DNA of 64,000 nucleotides from Fusibacter paucivorans (GCF_018390735.1 NZ_JAHBCL010000002.1:62001-126000), one strand, 5' to 3'; positions 54,031 through 63,688 are shown, numbered from the stretch's first letter. The notes: generated by a model from the sequence alone, not told the origin. Numbers and translations are program-made.

Positions 54031-56175
54031 ATGGATCATATGACCGAACATTCAATAAACCGAACAGTACATCAAAAAACCATTGTCACGAAACTAACGC
54101 GTTTTGTTCTTGGCATTATTATATTACAAGCCATTATCTTCAGTGTTATTCTCATTGTTGGCGGCGTTATTGAGCAGGCACGTGAAAGTGCATTTCAACT
54201 CTTTCATGATAAAGTAACCAATCGGAGAGATTACGTTCAGCGCGAAATGAAGAACAGCTGGATTAATTTTGATCCCTATGTTTCGAATATTGTCGAATAT
54301 TTGCCGATGGATTCAACTTCTCCGGATCGTTTCTTTGAAAGTGCTGTTCAGGATTTGATTGCAATGCTTAGAGCAACACAAGTGACAGGAGCCTATGTTA
54401 TTCTGATTCCAGAATACAGCCGTATGAGCAATGATCTAAAGAGCTTGCCAGCACTCTATCTCAGAGATTATGATCCGTTAATGAACAGTTATGGCGATGA
54501 TGATATCTATATGCTCTGCGGTCCATCTGGACTCGCTGGGCAGTTAAAACTGCCATTGGATCAAACATGGCTTAAAACATTGAATGTTGCGCAAGCCGAT
54601 AATGCATTTATAGCAAGACCTTATCAGAATGTGACCACAGCATCAAAAGCGGCTTATTATGGCTATTGGAGCAAACCGTTTAAACTCAGTGACAATGATG
54701 TTGCCATCGTCACGTATTCCATGCCGCTGTTTGATAAATCCGGAACGCTTCGAGGCATTATCGGCATCGATTTAACCCTTAATTATCTTGCAGAATATTT
54801 GCCGGCATCAGAATTGCAGCCTCAGGATTCGCTGGGATATCTCATTGCATATCGCGAGCTGGATGAAAGAGGCGAATTTGCTTATTATCCAATGATTATG
54901 GGAGGCCCACTACAGCAGCGTATGATCGATTCCAACAGCGCACTTTCACTAAAAAATGTTGATGATAATTTAGGGATTAGCGAGCTGATTAATCATGAAG
55001 GGAATGAGGCGCTCTATGCTTCAATGGAAAGAATTGGGCTCTATCAAACCAATACGCCATTTGAAGATGAAGAGTGGTATCTGGTTGGGATTATGCGTTC
55101 AGATTATTTGTTCAGCTACGTTAATCGTATTCGACAGACGCTGGTGGTGTCGTTATTTGTCGCCATTTTAATTGGTGCTATTGGGGGTATTATTATCAGT
55201 ATCCAAATGACAAAACCCATTGTCGCCTTGGCCAAACAGGTGAAAGAGGGTGAGCGCCATCGCGAAATAAAATTTGAGCCCACAGGGCTTGCGGAATTGG
55301 ATGCACTGGCATCAGCAGTTGAAAGTGCAAATCAGGCGATGATGGAATCCGCTTCGAGATTGTCAAAAATTGTTGATATGTTCGAACTGCCAATTGGTGC
55401 TTTTGAAATGAATATGACGATGAACAGAGTCTATATTACGGATCATTTTGGTGAAATTATTGGTTGGCCGGAGATTGGTGAACACACTGAAATGACGCCT
55501 GAAGCATTTACCTCCGTGCTTCAAGCGGTTTTTACAGTCCCCGAAGGCGACAGCCCAGATGTATTTGAAATTGGTGATCGCTGGATACGGTTTAAAAAGA
55601 CGGACAATGGCATTGGCATTGTCATGGATGTAACGGATGAAATATTAGAAAAACGTCAAATGATATTAGAGCGGGATCACGATGCACTAACGATGATTCT
55701 TAACCGCAAGGGATTCCAGTGGGCGTTTGAACGATGGTATGCATCTAAGCGAGAAGGTGAAGCGGCACTTATCATGCTGGATCTCGATAATCTTAAGGGT
55801 ATCAATGACAGCTATGGTCACCACTGGGGCGATCAGTACATTATCTATGCTGTTAAGCATCTCATAGGGATGGCATCAGCGGAGAATACAATCATTGGAC
55901 GGCGGTCGGGCGACGAAATCGTCGTATTGCTGCACAGCTTTGAAACGAAAGCGATTATTCGGCAGCATCTGGATTCTTTCTATGAAACATTAAAAGACAG
56001 TCCGATGTCATTTCCGAATGATACGTGGAAAACGGTTACAATATCCGCAGGTGTCATGTGGATTGAATCGGATTCTATGACATATGAAGGACTGCTTCAC
56101 TATGCAGATGAAGCGTTATATGAGGCAAAACGAAGCGGTAAAGACCATTATGTGGAAAGTGATAGAATCAGCTGA
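54031..56175 (+). CDS. Membrane sensor diguanylate cyclase (GGDEF)
   Basis: A 714-residue protein with GAGAGGAAAC upstream. An N-terminal span (FVLGIIILQAIIFSVILIVGG), a large extracellular region of about 310 residues (dCache-like), a second span (VVSLFVAILIGAIGGIIISI), a HAMP-like linker, a PAS-like segment and a C-terminal GGDEF domain. The active-site motif reads SGDEI (626-630) rather than GGDEF; other core residues (ALIMLDLDNLKGINDSYGHHWGDQ, the ADEALYEAKRSGKDH end) are intact. No RxxD inhibitory site is seen before it. Activity is likely but not certain. Confidence 0.87.
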   Translation: MDHMTEHSINRTVHQKTIVTKLTRFVLGIIILQAIIFSVILIVGGVIEQARESAFQLFHDKVTNRRDYVQREMKNSWINFDPYVSNIVEYLPMDSTSPDRFFESAVQDLIAMLRATQVTGAYVILIPEYSRMSNDLKSLPALYLRDYDPLMNSYGDDDIYMLCGPSGLAGQLKLPLDQTWLKTLNVAQADNAFIARPYQNVTTASKAAYYGYWSKPFKLSDNDVAIVTYSMPLFDKSGTLRGIIGIDLTLNYLAEYLPASELQPQDSLGYLIAYRELDERGEFAYYPMIMGGPLQQRMIDSNSALSLKNVDDNLGISELINHEGNEALYASMERIGLYQTNTPFEDEEWYLVGIMRSDYLFSYVNRIRQTLVVSLFVAILIGAIGGIIISIQMTKPIVALAKQVKEGERHREIKFEPTGLAELDALASAVESANQAMMESASRLSKIVDMFELPIGAFEMNMTMNRVYITDHFGEIIGWPEIGEHTEMTPEAFTSVLQAVFTVPEGDSPDVFEIGDRWIRFKKTDNGIGIVMDVTDEILEKRQMILERDHDALTMILNRKGFQWAFERWYASKREGEAALIMLDLDNLKGINDSYGHHWGDQYIIYAVKHLIGMASAENTIIGRRSGDEIVVLLHSFETKAIIRQHLDSFYETLKDSPMSFPNDTWKTVTISAGVMWIESDSMTYEGLLHYADEALYEAKRSGKDHYVESDRIS

Positions 56176-56196
56176 TCGTGGCGGGCAAGAGCCTGC

Positions 56197-56985
56197 TTAG
56201 ACTGGCAGTGTCAAAATTAGATACCCGCCTAAGACCAAGCTAGCCAGATTAGCAACAATGGCGTAAAGAATGCGTCGAAGCGCACGATGTTCACGAATAA
56301 AGAGCCCAAAGGCAAAGCTTTCGACGATGATGATCCAGAATTCATAATAGACGAGTCCGAATATAGCGTAACCGTTATAAGGTGAAAACATGCTCAAAAG
56401 GTAATTGAGAGTGCCTTGTGTTATGAGGTTAATGATAAGGAAGCCAATCCAGCTGCGGCGTGTACGGAAGCCAAAGAGCCAAAAGGCAGCACCTTCTAAA
56501 AGCAATGTCAACATGACGCGAAGTGAGATCAGCAAGGCGTTGCGTGATGGCAGCTTGCCTTCTGTAATAGAACGTGTTGCTACATCCAGTGTCACAATGC
56601 TGTTATAATGATTGAGCAATTCAGGCGGCAATGTGATCAGAAAATGATCTTCGGCAGTATCAACATATAAACTCGCATTGGAATCTAAAAACTCGTGACG
56701 GTAAAAGGCGGTATAATTTTCCCAAGCTGCTTTTCGCTGATTGCCCGATGTTACGGACAAGTGTCCCGATTCATCGTAAGCTTCGGAGTCTGAAAGAAAA
56801 GCGTCACTTGTTACCAGTGCTTCTACAGCCGTTAAATCGGGCTCATCATCGCTGTTGACGAGTAAGACCGTCGTATCATCCGGTATGATAACGATCAGCG
56901 AAGGGGGTTCTGCGGCATTGGCAAAAGCAGCTGACTGACATGTAATAACTGCAGCGATTATGAATAATAGTATGTATCGGCGCAT
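56197..56985 (-). CDS. Exported membrane protein of unknown function
   Basis: The start is ATG 56985, with TTAGGAGGTATCACC upstream; the frame extends upstream without support. The 262-residue protein has a cleavable signal peptide (YILLFIIAAVITCQSAAFANA), an extracellular domain of about 130 residues starting EPPSLIVIIPDDTTVLLVN, and four C-terminal membrane spans. Similar layouts occur in conserved clostridial proteins of unknown function. Convergent with the GGDEF gene, divergent from the DUF523 gene. Confidence 0.75.
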   Translation of the reverse strand: MRRYILLFIIAAVITCQSAAFANAAEPPSLIVIIPDDTTVLLVNSDDEPDLTAVEALVTSDAFLSDSEAYDESGHLSVTSGNQRKAAWENYTAFYRHEFLDSNASLYVDTAEDHFLITLPPELLNHYNSIVTLDVATRSITEGKLPSRNALLISLRVMLTLLLEGAAFWLFGFRTRRSWIGFLIINLITQGTLNYLLSMFSPYNGYAIFGLVYYEFWIIIVESFAFGLFIREHRALRRILYAIVANLASLVLGGYLILTLPV

Positions 56986-57104
56986 GGTGATACCTCCTAA
57001 GATTAAGCATAGAATTAATTGGGTATAGTTTATCATAAATATGTGGCGATTACGTGTCCTAAATAAAAAGCGAGGCATTTTGGCGCCAATTGGAGGATGA
57101 AAAG

Positions 57105-58049
57105 ATGTCCAACCAACCGATCATTATCACAACCAAACTTAAAATTGGCATTAGCGCATGTTGCATGGGATGTCCAGTACGATACAATGCAAAAGGTTGG
57201 GACTTGGTGAAGTCCCTCGGCAGAGAGAAGAGCGACTTTGTCTGGGTACCGGTCTGTCCGGAAAGTATGGCGGGGCTTGGCGTGCCGAGAAATCCTATAC
57301 ATGTGGTAGGTGCTGATGGTCGTGCGATTTGGACGAATGAAGCAAAAGTAGTTAATCGCGGCGGCGCTGAAGTAACCGATGCTGTAAAGGCTGGTGCGTC
57401 AGCCTGTATGGAAGCGCTTGAAAGAGCTGACATTACTGCTTATATCTATATGGATGGCAGCCCGACATGCGGTGTATACCGAACGACATTAAAAAAACAG
57501 AAACGTGGCAATCCGCCTGGCGTCTTTGGTGCGTTATTGCTGGACAAGGGTTACTTTCTCATTCCGGCATCTGATCTTCAAAGTCCATTGAAATGGTGGG
57601 ACTGGCGTAGGCGGCTTTTAGCTTTTCATTGGATCAAAACTGTTGAGATTGAAGATATGAAGACATTGTATGCTGTTTGGCATCAGTTGAAATTCATTTG
57701 TCAAGAGCTTGATGAACCTTGGGCAAGAGCGTTGGGGAAAAAACTGGCGGCTGTTAATCGAGAGGCTTTTATGGATTTTGTCGAAGTTTTTCGCAGTGAA
57801 ATTATGATGGTTCTGAGAAAACCGTCAACACCGGCTAAGATTACCAATCGGCTTTGGAAGCATTATGCGCATTATCGAAAAGCGAGCGGTAAATCAATTC
57901 CGGAAATTAACGAACCGACTTTTAAGCGCAATGTCACGACGATTGCAGGTGAATTGATTAAAATGGAAAGAGCAGCCGTTGACGATGGTATTTTATTTGG
58001 CAATACGCCGGTCATCTACCGTCACCGTAAACCGGATTACGATTCATAG
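57105..58049 (+). CDS. DUF523-domain protein with a C-terminal DUF1722-like region
   Basis: The start is ATG 57105 with GGAGG ten bases upstream. The 314-residue protein opens with a DUF523 domain (KIGISACCMGCPVRYN, WVPVCPESMAGLGVPRNPI, ACMEALERADITAYIYMDGSPTCG). The cysteines are conserved. A C-terminal 150 residues (HWIKTVEIEDMKTLYAVWHQLKFI) vaguely resembles the DUF1722/YbgA partner domain. The biochemical function of the family is not firmly known; the domain is linked to thiouracil desulfuration. Confidence 0.8.
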   Translation: MSNQPIIITTKLKIGISACCMGCPVRYNAKGWDLVKSLGREKSDFVWVPVCPESMAGLGVPRNPIHVVGADGRAIWTNEAKVVNRGGAEVTDAVKAGASACMEALERADITAYIYMDGSPTCGVYRTTLKKQKRGNPPGVFGALLLDKGYFLIPASDLQSPLKWWDWRRRLLAFHWIKTVEIEDMKTLYAVWHQLKFICQELDEPWARALGKKLAAVNREAFMDFVEVFRSEIMMVLRKPSTPAKITNRLWKHYAHYRKASGKSIPEINEPTFKRNVTTIAGELIKMERAAVDDGILFGNTPVIYRHRKPDYDS

Positions 58050-58092
58050 ATAAAACGGGTGAAGGCAATGGCGGTAGTGTGATCAATCTTGA

Positions 58093-58123
58093 TAAAAAAC
58101 AATCCTTTTGGGATTGTTTTTTT
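58093..58123 (+). terminator. Rho-independent terminator
   Basis: AACAATCC / GGATTGTT stem with TTTTG loop and TTTTTTT tail, after the DUF523 gene. Confidence 0.9.
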
Positions 58124-58211
58124 ATTGCGGTCAGCATTCAAATGATGCGATTGGTAGCAGCCGAAATGCACTTCGATTTAATGAGGCATTTGATGTATAT
58201 CTGACGGATCG

Positions 58212-58249
58212 TTGTATCATAAATGTGACGATTTTCATGAAACATACAA
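58212..58249. promoter_or_regulatory. Dyad upstream of the SSS operon promoter
   Basis: TTGTAT ... ATACAA flanks the 10-base palindrome TTTCATGAAA (58233-58242). The centre is about 105 bases before the expected start of the sigma-54 promoter, so it is a candidate activator site, though less regular than the others. Confidence 0.35.
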
Positions 58250-58312
58250 TGCTTATAGATGATTATATCTCAAGAATGCTCAAAAAAACTCAGTTTACTG
58301 CGCTATTGCGAT

Positions 58313-58328
58313 TGGCATGTCATTTGCA
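58313..58328 (+). promoter_or_regulatory. Sigma-54 (-24/-12) promoter of the SSS operon
   Basis: TGGCAT-GTCAT-TTGCA with correct spacing, 61 bases before the first gene. Confidence 0.87.
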
Positions 58329-58388
58329 ATAGTATAGGGCACGTTCGCAGATAGGCCTGCTGCGGGTAGTAAATGACAGGAGGGTTTT

Positions 58389-58835
58389 ATGGAAATTGGT
58401 CAATACAAAACACAAATGGTTTTATTGATTACGGGGTTATGGGTTGCCATTACTTTGTGTGGTTGGTTTGGTCACTGGTATATTGGTTTACATCTCAGTG
58501 TTGTCCTTATGCTTTTGCATATGATGATGGGCGCGGCTCAAAATGGTAAGCTGGATCGAAAGCTGCTCGTTTATCCGATGCTGACGTGGGCGGTCGTATG
58601 GATTATAGGCTTCGTATTGGCAAAACAGAATTCAGATGCATTCTTAAATATGGCGCCAACATACAAAATATTCGGTTTTCATCCTTCTTTTGCATGGATT
58701 ATTCTTTGCTATTGGATTGGTGGTGTGCTGACTTTGACCATTGGGTTTGTTAAATACAAAAACCTATGGCTCAGTGATGAAGCTTGGGATCGTTTTACTG
58801 AGAAAATGAAGCAATTCAATAAAGGAGGTCAATAA
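58389..58835 (+). CDS. Small membrane protein, probable SSS-symporter partner
   Basis: A 148-residue protein with GACAGGAGGGTTTT upstream and four membrane segments (MVLLITGLWVAITLCGWFGHWYI, IGLHLSVVLMLLHMMMG, YPMLTWAVVWIIGFVLA, FAWIILCYWIGGVLTLTIGFV). It lies one base from a sodium:solute symporter gene, in the arrangement of yhdT-panF and similar two-gene symporters. The precise family was not recognised. Confidence 0.75.
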   Translation: MEIGQYKTQMVLLITGLWVAITLCGWFGHWYIGLHLSVVLMLLHMMMGAAQNGKLDRKLLVYPMLTWAVVWIIGFVLAKQNSDAFLNMAPTYKIFGFHPSFAWIILCYWIGGVLTLTIGFVKYKNLWLSDEAWDRFTEKMKQFNKGGQ

Positions 58836-58836
58836 G

Positions 58837-60363
58837 ATGACGGATTCGGTTAAGTGGCTTATACTACTTTTTTCATTTGGAATGATTGTTGTTTCATTTC
58901 TCATTGGCTGGGCAGCGAAGAAAAAGGCATCAGATGCACAGTCGTTTTTTGGTGGAACGGCGCTTTTTGGTCCCTTGACGGTAAGTTTATCAACGGTTGC
59001 TGCCGTTGCCAGTGCTTTTGCGGTAGTTGGCGTTCCAGGGCTTATTTACTCGACGGGCAATACGATGAACCTCTGGATGCTGTCATCTTGTGCTTTTGCC
59101 ATGGCGTATATGGCAATTGGCAAGCGTATTCGTGCAATGGCAGAAGTGGCGCCGATTGCCAGTTTGGGTGATATAGCCGACTTGAGATACGGCTATCACA
59201 GAGGTATTAAAGCATTGTTGTCTTTGGTGCTGTTTATTGGTGCCATTGCCTATTTAGCATCTCAAATTAGTGCTTGTTCAGCACTTTTTGCGCATTTGTT
59301 GGGATGGGATCCCTATGTTGCTGGGTTTATTATTTTTGGTATTTTAACGGTTTATACAAGTTTGTCGGGTGAAGTTGGTGGCGTGCTGACACAGGCTTTT
59401 CAAGGTTTTATCATGGTGCTGGCAGGGCTTATTATGATTATTGCATTTTTCTTTATTACAGGTGGCTTCAGTGGTGTTGTGGACATCGTCTCATCAGCGG
59501 GTTCTGTTTCAGCTGTGGTTGACGGGAAGGAAATCGTAAAGCAGTTTACGCCAAATGCTATGAATGCGTGGGGAGCACTTCCAGGTTCTATAGCCATGGC
59601 GTGGATGGTTATTCCGATTATTGGCACAATGGGACAGCCGCAAGTCTTAACCCGCATGTATGCATTAAAAAATCCAAAGGATATGCCGAGTTTAGGGCTT
59701 TATGCCGGACTTGGACACTTTGTCGTCGGTTTTTTTGCACTGACCATGGGCTATGCAGCACTTTACCTCGTTGGAAAGGGACTGATATCACCTTTGGCAG
59801 TTGCAGACAATGCTATTTTTGCCGTTGCCGATTATGTTGGCGTTTATGCGCAGCTATTTGTCTACGCGGCGATTCTTGCGGCATCCATGTCAACAGCGTC
59901 CATGTTTTTAACACTTTCAGCCAATATATTATCACGTGATTTGCCCAATGCATTCGGCTTGCGTCTGGAAGGCAAGAAGCAAATGAATGTCTCCAGAGGG
60001 ATTACCGTTGTGATCGGAATCGTGTCAATTTTGTTTGCGTTATCCAGCGGGGAGGCGGTTGCCATATTAGGAACATTTGGCTGGGGGACATTAATGTCTG
60101 CAACTTTTCCAACATTTATACTGGGTCTGAACTGGAAAGGCGCCAGCAGTGAAGGTGTCTTTGCCGGGCTTATTACGGCCTTTGTCGGCAATATTGGCAG
60201 CCTTTGGCTCAATAATCACGGTTTTGTTTGGCCTGGTGGATTGCCATGGTATGTCAATGTCATCACGGCATCTATCGTCGTAACAGTTATCGTTTCATTG
60301 GTGACAAAATCAAATAAGGAAACACAGATTGATCCGCGCGTTGATGCTGTGATTGATTTATAG
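58837..60363 (+). CDS. Sodium:solute symporter (SSS family)
   Basis: A 508-residue protein with AAAGGAGGTC upstream and about thirteen spans. Family features are the N-terminal LLFSFGMIVVSFLIGWAAKKKASDAQSFFGG, ASAFAVVGVPGLIYSTGNTMN, GIKALLSLVLFIGAIAYLASQ, and ASMSTASMFLTLSANILSRD. It imports an organic acid or amino-acid-like solute with sodium; the substrate is not evident. Confidence 0.92.
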   Translation: MTDSVKWLILLFSFGMIVVSFLIGWAAKKKASDAQSFFGGTALFGPLTVSLSTVAAVASAFAVVGVPGLIYSTGNTMNLWMLSSCAFAMAYMAIGKRIRAMAEVAPIASLGDIADLRYGYHRGIKALLSLVLFIGAIAYLASQISACSALFAHLLGWDPYVAGFIIFGILTVYTSLSGEVGGVLTQAFQGFIMVLAGLIMIIAFFFITGGFSGVVDIVSSAGSVSAVVDGKEIVKQFTPNAMNAWGALPGSIAMAWMVIPIIGTMGQPQVLTRMYALKNPKDMPSLGLYAGLGHFVVGFFALTMGYAALYLVGKGLISPLAVADNAIFAVADYVGVYAQLFVYAAILAASMSTASMFLTLSANILSRDLPNAFGLRLEGKKQMNVSRGITVVIGIVSILFALSSGEAVAILGTFGWGTLMSATFPTFILGLNWKGASSEGVFAGLITAFVGNIGSLWLNNHGFVWPGGLPWYVNVITASIVVTVIVSLVTKSNKETQIDPRVDAVIDL

Positions 60364-60387
60364 CAAATGCAAACAGGAGGAAATAAA

Positions 60388-60996
60388 ATGAAGGCAATTG
60401 GTATTTGCGGCAGTCCGAGGGAGGGCAATACGGAAACTTATATTAAAAAAGTTTTGTCACAGCTCTCACAGGCCGATCACGACACAATTTATTTGCCGCT
60501 AAGGCTTTTAAACATAGCGCCATGTGAAGGTTGTTATCAGTGTGTGAAAGAGGGGCGCTGTGTGATTGAAGATGATTTTCAAGCGGTGTTTAAACACATG
60601 ACGGAGGCGGATTGCCTTGTTGTTGGCAGCCCGGTCTACAACGGTTCAATAACGCCAAAACTGAAAGCGCTTCTGGATCGCGCAGGATTTTCCGCAAGGT
60701 GGATGAAGAATGCACTTGAGACTTCCGATGATAATTATCAATGGGGAAAGATGGTGTTTTCGGGGAAACTCTTTGCACCCATCACAGTGGCGCGCAAAAC
60801 CGGACAGACATTTGCACTGGCGCAGCTGATGCTGTGGGCGCAGGTAAACGACTTGATAACGGTGGGCTCAAATTATTGGACGGTGGGAACTGCCGGGACT
60901 TCCGGCAGTATTAATGCCGATGAAGATGCAGAGGGCATGTCGATTATGTCCCACCTTGCAGAAAATTTGAATTTTTTAATGGAACGCATTGGTTAA
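60388..60996 (+). CDS. Iron-sulfur flavoprotein, NAD(P)H-dependent FMN reductase family
   Basis: The start is ATG 60388, with CAGGAGG upstream. The 202-residue protein has the flavodoxin-like fold (AIGICGSPREGNTETYIKKVL, CLVVGSPVYNGSITPKLKALLDRAGF) and the Cys motif CEGCYQCVKEGRCVIEDDF, as in Isf-type proteins. It ends the sigma-54-driven SSS operon and may reduce the imported compound. Confidence 0.88.
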   Translation: MKAIGICGSPREGNTETYIKKVLSQLSQADHDTIYLPLRLLNIAPCEGCYQCVKEGRCVIEDDFQAVFKHMTEADCLVVGSPVYNGSITPKLKALLDRAGFSARWMKNALETSDDNYQWGKMVFSGKLFAPITVARKTGQTFALAQLMLWAQVNDLITVGSNYWTVGTAGTSGSINADEDAEGMSIMSHLAENLNFLMERIG

Positions 60997-61194
60997 AAGA
61001 TTACGCATGATCGGCGGCATCCGAAAAAAGAGGCCGTTAAACAGCATCTTATTTAGAATACACTGACGATGTTCAGTGCCTCGAGCACATCCAAGAACTG
61101 AAACATTGATTTGAAATGAGATGTTTTCATAAAGAATGGTCATTAAAACGAAAGTCGTCTATTAATTCAGTAATTCAACGCAGTATTATTATGA

Positions 61195-61232
61195 ATGCCC
61201 GCAGTCACTTTAAAGGACTGCGGGCATTTTTT
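61195..61232. terminator. Bidirectional terminator
   Basis: ATGCCCGCAGTC / GACTGCGGGCAT with a nine-base loop and TTTTTT. It serves the flavoprotein gene and the convergent M56 gene. Confidence 0.92.
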
Positions 61233-61235
61233 AAT

Positions 61236-63686
61236 CTATTCCATTTCCGGTAGCATTGTAAGCATAAGGTATGATTTGGGATAGCGTTCGCGCATTTCAT
61301 CTTCTCCTATGGCGGATAATTTATTCTGTCCGTGTTCACGCCATGTGTTAAAATACGCCTGGCCACTCTCTGCGGCTATAGGCATCCCATCGTTGGCAAT
61401 CAAGTCGTCCATTACAATCCGCATGAGGCGTCCTTTCAGACCTATCTGACCACCTTTCAGAAATTCTGAAAATATATACTGCAAGGTATAATCACCGTAG
61501 TAGGTTAATTCACGATAATCCAGTCTATGCGCAACAATATAATCTTCCGGATTGGAAGAACCTGCTGGAGAAGACATCAATCTATCAAAAAGGTTTTCAA
61601 TAATGGAAGTGGTATCAAGTTGTTTATAAATGATGGCTTGAGCATAGCTATTCTGAATTTGTGCCAAAATATACTTTTGTGTATCCAGTGCATCAGCCCA
61701 GATGGCAGGGGGGAATTTTTCTTTAATATCGGGCCCATAATAAGAACCATCGCGAGGAATCCAGTATTCTTTTAATAGGTAATTTCCAGATTTATTTACA
61801 TCGAAGGTTATAGCTGTCGGAATGTGACTGCCTCCAACCGGATCCAAGCCATCATTTACAAAGTCGTATTTCTGAACAAGTACCATTGTATAAACGGTGA
61901 CCATATCAACATTCTCGCTGTTGCCTGTCGGACTGTGTCTTTCGGTCATTAGTGTCACGTGGCTTTCACAGAGAAACTCGCTACTGGAGCTGTCTTTTTC
62001 TCGATCCAAAATCGCAGCAGAGATTGCAAGTTCAAGCGGATCAATAAACGCCTGTTCGCCGCCGTCTGTTCCAACACCGGCAATTTCAAAGTTGCCAGTG
62101 CCTAAAGCCTTTACATATAACTCGCGGAACAAGTTCTGAAAAGTTCCTTTCCCGGAGGCGCCGTCACCGGGGGCAAAGTATTCCTCTGATGCTGTGGCAA
62201 TGTCGTAGTTAACCCGTACCACATAGTGGTATTCCATATCCGTCCATTTTTGCCCCACCTTAGGATCGCCGGCAATGACTGTGACTGCATTGATTGTGTA
62301 GTCTGCAATCCGTTCTGTTGAGGCAATATTTTCTTCCATATGAGACTTTAACCAGATATTCGCTGCGGTTTCGCCGATGACCTGTACAGGTTCATCAGGC
62401 TTGATAAAAAAGGAAAGTGCGATGTGCTGTGAAGGGGTTGATTTTTCGGAATTTTCAGTGATTTCGGACGTTGCGCTGCTAGGGGCTGTTGAATTTTGCG
62501 ACTGCTTTACAAAAGAAATGTAGAATCCTTCAAAATCCTCTAGGTAAATGATGTTTTCATTCAGACCGCTCTGATACAAGTGGTTTCCTGCATATTTTTC
62601 ATCCAGTCCCACACCTTGAAAATTGTGTTCCGGCATACTGCCGGGAATGTGCAGAATGCTGTCTAATGTACCTATTTCATAAGCGTTGGCAGGGAGCGCA
62701 CCAACAGTTTTACGATTGCTTTCATATAGTGCATTATTTGTCATAATGATTGCTTTGCTGCGAGGGTTTGCCATAAGGCCGACAATCATGGTACCGCAAA
62801 ACACGATGGCTATCACTGCAATCCAGAAAGGCTGTTTTTTATAGTTCAGCACATTTTTGATGCGGCTTTTCGTATCCCCTTCGCCAAAGGCCAAAGGAGT
62901 ACCGCCGATCATCCGTCGTTCGACAGCAAGAGAGAGTAGTGAGGCAGAGTATTCTTTTTTTACATCATTACCCAGTTTTTTGATAACTGTTTCATCGCAG
63001 GACATTTCCATATCCCGACCAGAGAGGAAAAACGCTACCCATGCCAATGGGTTGAACCAATGAATACAAAGCACCAGAAAGCTGACAAGCTTAATAAGAT
63101 AATCAAGCCTGCGGATATGCGTCTGCTCGTGAAGCAGAATGTAGCGTTTTTCCGTTTTGGAAAGTGACAGCGGTAGATAGATTTTAGGCTGAATCACGCC
63201 CATGACAAAGGGCGTCGACAAGTTGGCTGAAAGATAAATATTCTCCGTATCATGTACAGCGCCTTTGAGCTGTTTTTTCAGTTTCAGCATCATCATTAAA
63301 TTGTAAATCATCAAAGTAGCTATCCCTATGAGCCAAATCAATGTAAAGATATTATCGAAAAGAGGTTCTTTCAGCGCATGAGAAACAGGGGCTAGCATTA
63401 TCCCGTCCCCATTAGTGATCACAGAGCTGTGGACTGTTCCCAGCGTCACAAATTGTTCGGGAAGAGGCTGAAACTGCTCTGTAGTTCTTCCGCCTATTGA
63501 TAGCAAGCTGAAAGCACTTTCAAATGACCACGGGCAGATGAGCCGAAATAAGACGACGCTCCACAGCGTATAGGAAAAACGCTTAGGCGCTTTTTTGATC
63601 AAAAGTCTTATCAATAGAACAGCAAGGATGACATAGCTGGCGGTATAACTCATATTTAGGATCTTTAAAAAAACTGTATCCAGCAC
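61236..63686 (-). CDS. M56-family membrane metalloprotease, BlaR1/MecR1-like
   Basis: An 816-residue protein. Residues about 1-300 form the M56 membrane protease: four spans, and the zinc motif LLHEQTHIRRLDY (HEQTH 186-190), CIHWFNPLAWVAFFLSGRDMEMSCDE, and SYSASLLSL-type region ending near the fourth span. A long extracellular C-terminus (about 500 residues) is not a penicillin-binding sensor; it includes a region resembling DUF4825 (TVGALPANAYEIGTLDSI). It would cleave the BlaI repressor encoded immediately upstream after sensing a signal. Confidence 0.88.
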   Translation of the reverse strand: MLDTVFLKILNMSYTASYVILAVLLIRLLIKKAPKRFSYTLWSVVLFRLICPWSFESAFSLLSIGGRTTEQFQPLPEQFVTLGTVHSSVITNGDGIMLAPVSHALKEPLFDNIFTLIWLIGIATLMIYNLMMMLKLKKQLKGAVHDTENIYLSANLSTPFVMGVIQPKIYLPLSLSKTEKRYILLHEQTHIRRLDYLIKLVSFLVLCIHWFNPLAWVAFFLSGRDMEMSCDETVIKKLGNDVKKEYSASLLSLAVERRMIGGTPLAFGEGDTKSRIKNVLNYKKQPFWIAVIAIVFCGTMIVGLMANPRSKAIIMTNNALYESNRKTVGALPANAYEIGTLDSILHIPGSMPEHNFQGVGLDEKYAGNHLYQSGLNENIIYLEDFEGFYISFVKQSQNSTAPSSATSEITENSEKSTPSQHIALSFFIKPDEPVQVIGETAANIWLKSHMEENIASTERIADYTINAVTVIAGDPKVGQKWTDMEYHYVVRVNYDIATASEEYFAPGDGASGKGTFQNLFRELYVKALGTGNFEIAGVGTDGGEQAFIDPLELAISAAILDREKDSSSSEFLCESHVTLMTERHSPTGNSENVDMVTVYTMVLVQKYDFVNDGLDPVGGSHIPTAITFDVNKSGNYLLKEYWIPRDGSYYGPDIKEKFPPAIWADALDTQKYILAQIQNSYAQAIIYKQLDTTSIIENLFDRLMSSPAGSSNPEDYIVAHRLDYRELTYYGDYTLQYIFSEFLKGGQIGLKGRLMRIVMDDLIANDGMPIAAESGQAYFNTWREHGQNKLSAIGEDEMRERYPKSYLMLTMLPEME

Positions 63687-63688
63687 AG

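Larger units (their letters stand above)
58050..58388 (+). other. 339-base intergenic region before the SSS operon
   Basis: Contains a terminator (58093-58123), a large dyad TTGTAT (58212-58217) and ATACAA (58244-58249) around TTTCATGAAA (58233-58242), and a sigma-54 promoter (58313-58328). Confidence 0.65.

Noticed and set aside
58108-58332. 74-codon frame before the SSS operon
   Set aside because: Overlaps a terminator tail and the sigma-54 promoter, has no ribosome site and no recognisable family.
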